A program made the translations under genes and the position numbers. Shown in pieces: positions 30,674-36,180 of a DNA stretch of 36,180 nucleotides (positions within the stretch are counted from its first letter, which is position 1; every line of letters starts with the position of its first letter). The DNA is from Enterovibrio nigricans DSM 22720 (GTDB taxonomy: Bacteria > Pseudomonadota > Gammaproteobacteria > Enterobacterales > Vibrionaceae). Location: contig NZ_FUXU01000046.1 in the NCBI RefSeq assembly GCF_900167155.1, positions 1-36,180 of the forward strand, given 5' to 3'. Below the pieces are notes generated by a model. That model was not told where the DNA came from. It worked only from the letters and a program-made list of their open reading frames with translations, and did no database searches.

Positions 30674-30699
30674 CCCGCCGCGCCGCCTGATAAATGAAA

Positions 30700-30755
30700 C
30701 CGCTTAATCTGGGAAGTAAGCGAAATCGCATATTTCCCAACTTAAGCGGTTTTTT
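30700..30755. terminator. Long bidirectional intrinsic terminator at the module junction
   Basis: CCGCTTAAtcTGGGAA (30700-30715) pairs with TTCCCAacTTAAGCGG (30734-30749) across an 18-base loop. On the plus strand it is followed by TTTTTT, and on the minus strand by TTTCATTT. It ends the tail-hub operon on the minus strand and any plus-strand transcript from the repressor gene. It lies just outside the candidate phage end. Confidence 0.75.
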
Positions 30756-30759
30756 CAAT

Positions 30760-31725
30760 TTAAGCGGTGGGTGGTTCAGGTGGTTCTGGAGTGTTTAAAA
30801 GAACATTAAACGAGTGCTTAAATGTCACTCGTGAAGTTTTATTACCTTTTATTGCTGTCAGCCGTACTGTAAGCACCGAGACATCAACAGGCACGCTTTC
30901 CTCGGTTAGTGCAAAAAGTGTTTCGGTAGTGTCCATCGACAGTATCGATTCTTCTGTTTCTGCGTTGATAAGCTCGAACCTAGTGACTACATCAGCTTCT
31001 GGTGTTCCATCGTCAAACCAACTCTGCAGTTGCTCTGAGGATACTACTTGGCTTAAACGATTGCGGTGTGACCACGTAACATTAACTGGCAGCGTGATTT
31101 CGTCGGCCCAATACTTTCCATCGATTCTGACGTTATTCACAGGAAAGGGTTTGTGCGCTCTGGCTTCAATTTCAGTGGTGAGAATTGTTGCTTCGGCCGC
31201 TGGTAATTCTCCTTTGGGAGTCACTGTCAAAGCTCTGGCTCTTACTGTTTCACCCTGAATGAACTGTTCAGGAACGGCATAACCATCAAGGAACAGGAGC
31301 GGCTCACCATTTATGTGTTCCTCTGGCTGAGTATCAAGCACACCACGAATAAGCGTGGCAACGTCATTCTCTACACTGCTCACAACTAACAGCTCGTTAC
31401 CAATTTGCGCAATGGCTGGCAGGGCAGAGACATCATAAGCGTTAAGCACTTGAACAGTGGTACATAAGCGAGTGATATCCGCTCCAATGTTTGCGATAGT
31501 CGCAAATCCAGCCCGTTCGATAAATCGCCAAGTATTCGAGTTATCAACGTATAGCTCTGCGCCCAGCGTATCTCCAGTTGGTTTTTCTCCTAACCACGCA
31601 ACATAACTTACATAGTCCGGTAATGCTTGAAGTTCTGATACATCGAGGGTCGTGGCTAGGCTCCAAAATGGCAGCTCGACTAAACTCTGAACGACAACGG
31701 GTTGAGGGGCTGAGATAGGTGGTTT
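30760..31725 (-). pseudogene. Tail hub protein, C-terminal part downstream of an in-frame UGA
   Basis: This stretch continues in the same frame as the upstream hub gene for 321 codons after a UGA at 31728-31726. It contains KPPISAPQPVVVQSLVELPF, then tandem beta domains (RARALTVTPKGELPAAEATI, FPVNNVRIDGKYWADEITLP) and a proline-rich end (NTPEPPEPPTA). There is no ATG or ribosome site near the stop; the first plausible internal start is a GTG at 31449. So it is either the lost C-terminus of a nonsense-mutated gene or the readthrough part of a 721-residue protein. The domains fit phage hub/central fibre proteins. Confidence 0.7.
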
Positions 31726-32928
31726 TCAATCGCTTGGAGGTGGTGGGTCATAGTTTCCGGTGGCTGCTGTAAATACATCCTGAATGGCTTCTAATTTAAT
31801 TTCTGGTTTATCCATTCCACCGCGACGTTTGCTCTGAATACGCATGATGTGATTCAAGCCAGCAGGTGGAAAAACGACTCTCACGACGTCACCAGGCTGA
31901 TAGATGGCTGCAGTGGTGTCGCAATAAATCTCACAGGTTAGCAGCTCTGCGGATAGCACTTTAAGTTCACGCATTCCAACGCGCTGTGCAAGCTGCGCAT
32001 CTCGTATCATTGGCATATTTAGTGATTCGCCCACGGTTCGTCCCGTGGCATGAACTAGAGCGGAATTGATTACAGTTAAAGCGGCTTTTTCATAATTTGC
32101 TGGCTCGGTATAGTTAACAGTTAATGTGTTAATGATGTCTGCTTGAGTGCGTCGGCTTACGTTTCTTACTGTCCGAATCGAATTGGCATTGAGTTCTGGG
32201 ATTGTTGCAGGGTCATAGTCGTTGCGTGCCAAGCGCATAGTTATTTTCCCTGTTGATTCATCGGTAAACACATAACCGTTAATGTAGCGGCAAATGTCTT
32301 TGATAAAATCCTCAACAGACTGTTGTTTAGTCCAGAAACTGTTAAGCCCAAAACTTTCGCTGTAGAGGGTGTTGGCACAGCGAATGAAAGCGTCATCGTC
32401 AATATTGCTATTTCCAACACCCCATTCAGGGCATTCAATTAGCTCGTGGATAATGTGGGCTGGGTTAAGCCCACCGTCACCAATTCGTGCTTTGCTGGCA
32501 TACCATATTGCACCGCCGTGCCAGCCTGTTGCCACTCGCTCTACTTCGACAGAGACGGCGGGCGGGTAGGTTGAGTTCCCCATTTCAGGCCGTCTGAAAA
32601 CGAGAGAGCAAAGGTGTCTGAATGCACTGACTACTTTAATACTGCCGACACTGACGGAGCAGTGCTTTGCAAGATAGTCGTTCGGGGCTTGGTGTTGGTA
32701 GCCCATTAATACATCTATGTCACCGACAACACCACCATACGTGTCTCGGTCTCCAAATAGGCTGGGTTCGTTTATATGAATGCGTGAGTTTGATGTCGTG
32801 CGTCCAAACCTTCCGACTTTTTCGCCAAACCAAATCCTGAAAATTGCATCAACTGGGCCATGACAAAGCACCAAATGTTGGCCCCAAAACCAACGACGAC
32901 CGACGACCTGCTTTTTCTTTTTACCCAT
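31726..32928 (-). CDS. Siphophage-type tail hub/central fibre protein, N-terminal part
   Basis: A 400-aa ORF with the start typical of tail hub proteins in GTA-like and B3-like phages: HLVLCHGPVDAIFRIWFGEK, GDIDVLMGYQHQAPNDYLAK, then HIIHELIECPEWGVGNSNID and FIKDICRYINGYVFTDESTG. These are the hub segments that form the tail tip and absorb to the host. It ends at PPPPSD followed by UGA, with the same frame open for another 321 codons. Overlap with the small gene upstream is eight bases. Relatives have a single long gene, so this one is interrupted or read through. Confidence 0.8.
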   Translation of the reverse strand: MGKKKKQVVGRRWFWGQHLVLCHGPVDAIFRIWFGEKVGRFGRTTSNSRIHINEPSLFGDRDTYGGVVGDIDVLMGYQHQAPNDYLAKHCSVSVGSIKVVSAFRHLCSLVFRRPEMGNSTYPPAVSVEVERVATGWHGGAIWYASKARIGDGGLNPAHIIHELIECPEWGVGNSNIDDDAFIRCANTLYSESFGLNSFWTKQQSVEDFIKDICRYINGYVFTDESTGKITMRLARNDYDPATIPELNANSIRTVRNVSRRTQADIINTLTVNYTEPANYEKAALTVINSALVHATGRTVGESLNMPMIRDAQLAQRVGMRELKVLSAELLTCEIYCDTTAAIYQPGDVVRVVFPPAGLNHIMRIQSKRRGGMDKPEIKLEAIQDVFTAATGNYDPPPPSD

Positions 32929-33130
32929 TATCTGACTCCAAAAAGCGTTGAACTGTTGAGGTAATCACCGGATCGTTAAGGCTCAATAAAACGTTACATT
33001 CGATGCCTTCACGGACAAAGGAAAGCCAGCAAATTCCATATTGTTGCAATAGTGTTCTCGCACCACTGCCACAAAGACCAAGCCGCGACAAATCACGCGC
33101 ATACATGCGGTTATTTTTTGATTTCTGCAT
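32921..33130 (-). CDS. Small tail-tip assembly protein of the second phage
   Basis: A 69-aa protein with the pattern ARDLSRLGLCGSGARTLLQQ, then YGICWLSFVREGIE, common to small phage proteins found just before the tail hub gene in siphophages (typical form: C..GAR.F...HGLDW..F...GI). It overlaps both neighbours, which argues for coupled tail-tip assembly. Its exact function is unknown. Confidence 0.7.
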   Translation of the reverse strand: MQKSKNNRMYARDLSRLGLCGSGARTLLQQYGICWLSFVREGIECNVLLSLNDPVITSTVQRFLESDNG

Positions 33131-33320
33131 AAGAAAGATCGCCCCACCAATACACTGTGCCTTCGGTTATTTTCACGCGCCCGAACACCACACCAATGGG
33201 TTTCCCTTCTTCAACGTTTGGAGCTTGGGGCTTTTGGAACTCTGTACCCGTTCCTTGATTGGCATTTCGGTAACTCATGTAAACCGATAGCGAGAAAAAA
33301 AGTAGTCCTATCCAAAACAT
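33111..33320 (-). CDS. Small membrane-anchored tail-hub-associated protein
   Basis: A 69-aa protein with one N-terminal hydrophobic helix (FWIGLLFFSLSVYMSY) and a C-terminal segment, EEGKPIGVVFGRVKITEGTV then YWWGDLSY, which resembles the first strands of phage tail hub proteins (a G+PI-VVFG motif leading to a WWGDL turn). It sits between the BR0599 and hub genes in siphophage-like transposable phages. The role is probably in tail tip assembly or in exclusion; not established. Confidence 0.68.
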   Translation of the reverse strand: MFWIGLLFFSLSVYMSYRNANQGTGTEFQKPQAPNVEEGKPIGVVFGRVKITEGTVYWWGDLSYAEIKK

Positions 33321-33337
33321 GGGGTTTGTCCTTTTGT

Positions 33338-34087
33338 TTAGCGGTCGATGGGGTCGCCAACATATGGGTTTTTTGTTGGGAGGTTTAGTGCGCCACCAAA
33401 ATTGGGGCCGTTTTGAAAGCGTTCAACGCAGGTGTAAATCGTTCGGTCACAACCCTCAACGAGACTTACTTTTGCACCTGGCTTAAAGCCAGGTATGTGT
33501 AAAAGTCGAAATTGTGTTCCGCTCAATTGGCTTTCGATAAAATAGTGGTTGTAGCCTTCCTCTAGCCTTCCAAAGCGGTAGTTTGATGGCAAGGCTCGAT
33601 CGATAGTGACGACATCGCCAACGACCGTCATCACGTTAACTTGAGTGGGATAAAGCACTCTTCCACACTTGCGACTGCCTAGTGAATATCGGCAAAGAGG
33701 GGGGATGGTTTCGTTTAGTCCCGTGACCTGTAACTCTGTATGAACGGGTTCTAGTTCTACTGTCACCCAACCATCATCCCATTTCCCTGCAACTAGCCTG
33801 CCAGAGAAAACAGTCAGGTAGTTTTGTCCGTTTTCTGTGCGTTTAATGGTTACTTTGGGAGCCACGTTTAGCGGTGGATTCAATGCTAATTCAGCGAGCT
33901 TATTGCCCGATCGAACGGAAAAGCTAGTTTCACATTTCAGGGGGTCTGATGATTGCTCAATCGCACTATCACGCGAAATTGGCACATTTTGATACAACTC
34001 TCCTTGATACCTTGTATCGCGTTGTGCGCTAGTAAATCGCCAAAGGTCGCGGTGAATTTGTATTTCGTAAAGTTCAGTCACTGCCAT
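33338..34087 (-). CDS. Phage BR0599 family tail protein
   Basis: A 249-aa protein of the phage BR0599/DUF2163-type family, a distal tail component. Landmarks are ELYEIQIHRDLWRFTSAQRD, CETSFSVRSGNKLAELALNP, the cysteine motif IPPLCRYSLGSRKCGRVLYP, and the closing GCDRTIYTCVERFQNGPNFG with GALNLPTKNPY. The family precedes the hub gene in gene transfer agents and siphophages. GAGA lies upstream of the ATG, which overlaps the preceding gene. Confidence 0.88.
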   Translation of the reverse strand: MAVTELYEIQIHRDLWRFTSAQRDTRYQGELYQNVPISRDSAIEQSSDPLKCETSFSVRSGNKLAELALNPPLNVAPKVTIKRTENGQNYLTVFSGRLVAGKWDDGWVTVELEPVHTELQVTGLNETIPPLCRYSLGSRKCGRVLYPTQVNVMTVVGDVVTIDRALPSNYRFGRLEEGYNHYFIESQLSGTQFRLLHIPGFKPGAKVSLVEGCDRTIYTCVERFQNGPNFGGALNLPTKNPYVGDPIDR

Positions 34088-35114
34088 AGGGAATCTCTGT
34101 AAGGTTGAGTTTTACCGTCATCATGCCTTTTTCAAAGTGCATATCGGTATCGTCGCTCGTGGGGCGCATCCTTTTTATGATGTGACCGGCTTTAAGGTCA
34201 TCGATTGATACGGGCGTGTCGTCCTCGCTGTTGAGAGCCAATATCTCGTTACCTAGAGCATCTTTACCGAGTGACCGTGCGAATCGGTATTCGACATGGT
34301 CTTTCCACTCCAGCCTTAAATGAACGCCATTTGCGAAAGACTCTAAGCCCAATGGCTCTATCAAAAGTCGATTTCGAAGGCACGAATATGCCAGGCGAAT
34401 TTCACTGTTGGGGTTCACCCACCAAAGGGCATTTAAACGGCCCTTTAAATGCCATAAAAGTTGTTTGAGTTGGTGCTGTTTTTCAATACCAATAGCGACA
34501 AGTTCAACGCTGCAAGACGTGCGACCAAAATCTTGAGCAATCGAAAAGTCGAGGTGGTTGCTCGCCGTTGTTTTTTCTTTGATGTTGAACTTAAACCCTT
34601 GCGAATTTGAACCTTTTTGGCCAATTCGGTTTATCAATACAGGCAGGTCTAAATACGTTTCTAACCATTGGAAACTTCTGATGTCGGTTTGCAAATACGA
34701 ACCGTAGTTGATGTCCGTGAACTTTATGCTTAGAGCTTTAAAAAGGCTTTCTCTTGATGTTTCAAGTCCATCTTTAGAAATGCAATAGCTGGCTGGTGCG
34801 ACCAAAGCATTGTTAAAGTTGTTAGAGAGACCTTTGTTTAAGGTGATGCCGTTTTCGTGGATAGCATCGATTTTATGCACTTCGAACTGTGATGGAGACT
34901 TATAGATCAGCGCATATCCATCAACATGAAACCCTCGAAATGAAGTTGTACATTCAATCGTTTTTTCGCCCTTAGAAGCAGAAACGCCATTAACCACGTC
35001 AATCCAATGAGGCACTGCGATGGGGAACTGACCATTACCCGCTATCGTGGTCATCGCTGATGCGCTTTCCAAAATGTTTGCGCGGTGTTTCACGCTGAAT
35101 CGTTGTATTGGCAA
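34074..35114 (-). CDS. Distal tail protein of the second phage module
   Basis: A 346-aa, beta-rich protein in the slot before BR0599, where GTA-like phages carry a distal tail protein. Segments include ATTIAGNGQFPIAVPHWIDV-like start, SSRESLFKALSIKFTDINYG-like centre and LKGRLNALWWVNPNSEIRLA. It starts with TTG (35114), overlaps the upstream gene by 25 bases and the next by 14. No named domain recognised with confidence; the call rests on synteny and strand pattern. Confidence 0.68.
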   Translation of the reverse strand: MPIQRFSVKHRANILESASAMTTIAGNGQFPIAVPHWIDVVNGVSASKGEKTIECTTSFRGFHVDGYALIYKSPSQFEVHKIDAIHENGITLNKGLSNNFNNALVAPASYCISKDGLETSRESLFKALSIKFTDINYGSYLQTDIRSFQWLETYLDLPVLINRIGQKGSNSQGFKFNIKEKTTASNHLDFSIAQDFGRTSCSVELVAIGIEKQHQLKQLLWHLKGRLNALWWVNPNSEIRLAYSCLRNRLLIEPLGLESFANGVHLRLEWKDHVEYRFARSLGKDALGNEILALNSEDDTPVSIDDLKAGHIIKRMRPTSDDTDMHFEKGMMTVKLNLTEIPYGSD

Positions 35115-35719
35115 CTCAGCATTCTGAATTCGCTGTTCACCGGAATAGGTTCAATTACGGCGTTAGACCACGACCATGTTTGTTTAAGTGGGAAGATTGG
35201 GCGGTGATGCCATAAAACAATTTTTGAGCCAGTTACAGCCAACTGTGCTGATGCTATGCCAAACAGCCATCTAAACTGAGCGGAAACATCAAATTCCACA
35301 TTTCGGCTTACATTAAGCGCATAGCTCCAATGCCCACCATAGGCAGGCAAGGTGCCGTTCTGGTCGTTGCCTATTAAAGAGATCCCCGTATCTCTGATTT
35401 TTTCCAGTTCTACCAGTGTTAATGGTTGTTCATAGCTCGACCACAATTCAACGCTATGGCTTGACTCTCCCGTAATAAAGCCGAGGTCTAATTTCTTAGG
35501 AGTTAAGAACAGTGAGTTTTTAAAGTCGCGGTGATAAAAGTTGGCTATTGGGAAACCACGAGATGCTGCCGGAGATTGGGGCCATCCGGTTTGCACGTTA
35601 GGCTTAGAACAAGATGCACTGACATAGGATGTGAAGTGTACGGGGTAGGGCTGTGGCAGTGGTGGCTCAAGAGCCAGCTCATAGAAAAAACCCGTATCTA
35701 AAACATAGCCAGTTGCCAC
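35090..35719 (-). CDS. Tail protein of the second phage module
   Basis: A 209-aa protein beginning at GTG (35719), four bases after GAGGTG. It opens ATGYVLDTGFFYELALEPPL and contains a beta-rich body (SVELWSSYEQPLTLVELEKI, then YALNVSRNVEFDVSAQFRWL). It precedes the distal tail genes and follows a truncated gene. I recognise no family; similarity of context to tail genes after the tape measure in B3-like phages suggests a tail-shaft or tip component. Confidence 0.66.
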   Translation of the reverse strand: MATGYVLDTGFFYELALEPPLPQPYPVHFTSYVSASCSKPNVQTGWPQSPAASRGFPIANFYHRDFKNSLFLTPKKLDLGFITGESSHSVELWSSYEQPLTLVELEKIRDTGISLIGNDQNGTLPAYGGHWSYALNVSRNVEFDVSAQFRWLFGIASAQLAVTGSKIVLWHHRPIFPLKQTWSWSNAVIEPIPVNSEFRMLSCQYNDSA

Positions 35720-35727
35720 GGTTCACC

Positions 35728-35858
35728 TCAATTGATTTTTAAGGCGACACCCGCACCGCCAACGGTATCACGGGGGAAGACTGCCCATACTTGCCCAGCC
35801 AACTCACATGTATCGCCGGGGCCAAAATACTTGGTGGAGCAAATCCTCATTTCTGGGA
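35728..35858 (-). pseudogene. 3' end of a phage gene truncated by the IS21-family element
   Basis: A reading frame enters from the IS boundary and ends at TGA (35728), coding for PEMRICSTKYFGPGDTCELA followed by GQVWAVFPRDTVGGAGVALK. An ATG at 35850 would give 40 aa but has no ribosome site, so a C-terminal remnant of a larger tail gene is more likely. It overlaps nothing and is eight bases from the next gene, as in an operon. Confidence 0.6.

Positions 35859-36180
<322 letters not shown>

Noticed and set aside
30408-30759. A tRNA gene or integrase attachment site next to the repressor
   Set aside because: No cloverleaf or anticodon arm found, and the phage encodes a MuA-type transposase rather than an integrase.
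31544-31729. Minus-strand 61-aa open frame starting at the UGA of the tail hub gene
   Set aside because: Different frame from the hub continuation; sequence is Arg/Cys/Ser-rich and not protein-like, while the in-frame continuation shows domain structure.

Overview
The window holds most of a Mu-like transposable, contractile-tailed prophage. It lies on the minus strand and runs from beyond base 1 to about 30.67 kb. It abuts part of a second, unrelated phage tail module (30.7-35.86 kb), which is cut at its far end by an IS21-family insertion sequence that continues past the window. Codon use, moderate GC and the protein set suggest a Vibrionaceae or related gammaproteobacterial host. That is inference: no chromosomal housekeeping gene is present. 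No tRNA, rRNA or CRISPR array was seen.

Layout of the Mu-like phage, in its own direction (right to left). (1) Left end and immunity region, 29.5-30.67 kb: a divergently transcribed S24/LexA-type repressor, an operator region, and Ner. (2) Transposition, 26.3-29.3 kb: MuA-like DDE transposase with a D270/D335/E391 triad and MuB-like AAA ATPase. (3) Early accessory block, 22.6-26.3 kb: about a dozen short, tightly packed genes (DUF3164, a zinc-ribbon protein, several orphans, two ORFs of 50-52 aa) ending in GemA. (4) An intrinsic terminator, then the Mor-family activator and the lysis region (small membrane protein, GH108 endolysin, 3-TM holin), a DksA/TraR-like zinc finger and DUF2730. (5) Packaging and head, 12.7-19.9 kb: gp26-like protein, DUF3486 small terminase, an Acb2/Tad1-like anti-CBASS candidate, large terminase, DUF935 portal, Mu F-like protein, protease I with nested scaffold Z, and major head protein T. 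(6) Head-tail connection and contractile tail, 0-12.6 kb: two extra proteins, gp35 to gp38 and G homologues, sheath, tube, a chaperone with a -2 ribosomal frameshift site, tape measure, N, P, gp45 spike, gp46, gp47, gp48 and the first codons of a tail fibre gene. The right end is outside the window.

The second module (30.76-35.86 kb) encodes the distal tail proteins of a siphophage-type particle of the kind found in B3/D3112-like and GTA-like phages: BR0599-family protein, two small hub-associated proteins and a long tail-hub protein. The hub gene contains one in-frame UGA after codon 400 and is open on both sides. The most upstream visible gene is truncated by the IS21-family element. This looks like a decaying prophage next to, or inside, which the Mu-like phage landed.

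Points most worth following: the GGGGGCGA -2 frameshift site; the Acb2-like gene between the terminase subunits; the UGA in the tail hub; the mid-genome intergenic region before gene I (two terminators, palindromic GTTTAAAC motifs, and an AUG-UAA minigene with a perfect Shine-Dalgarno); the candidate phage left end with 20-bp spaced tandem repeats; and the cluster of unrecognised early genes.
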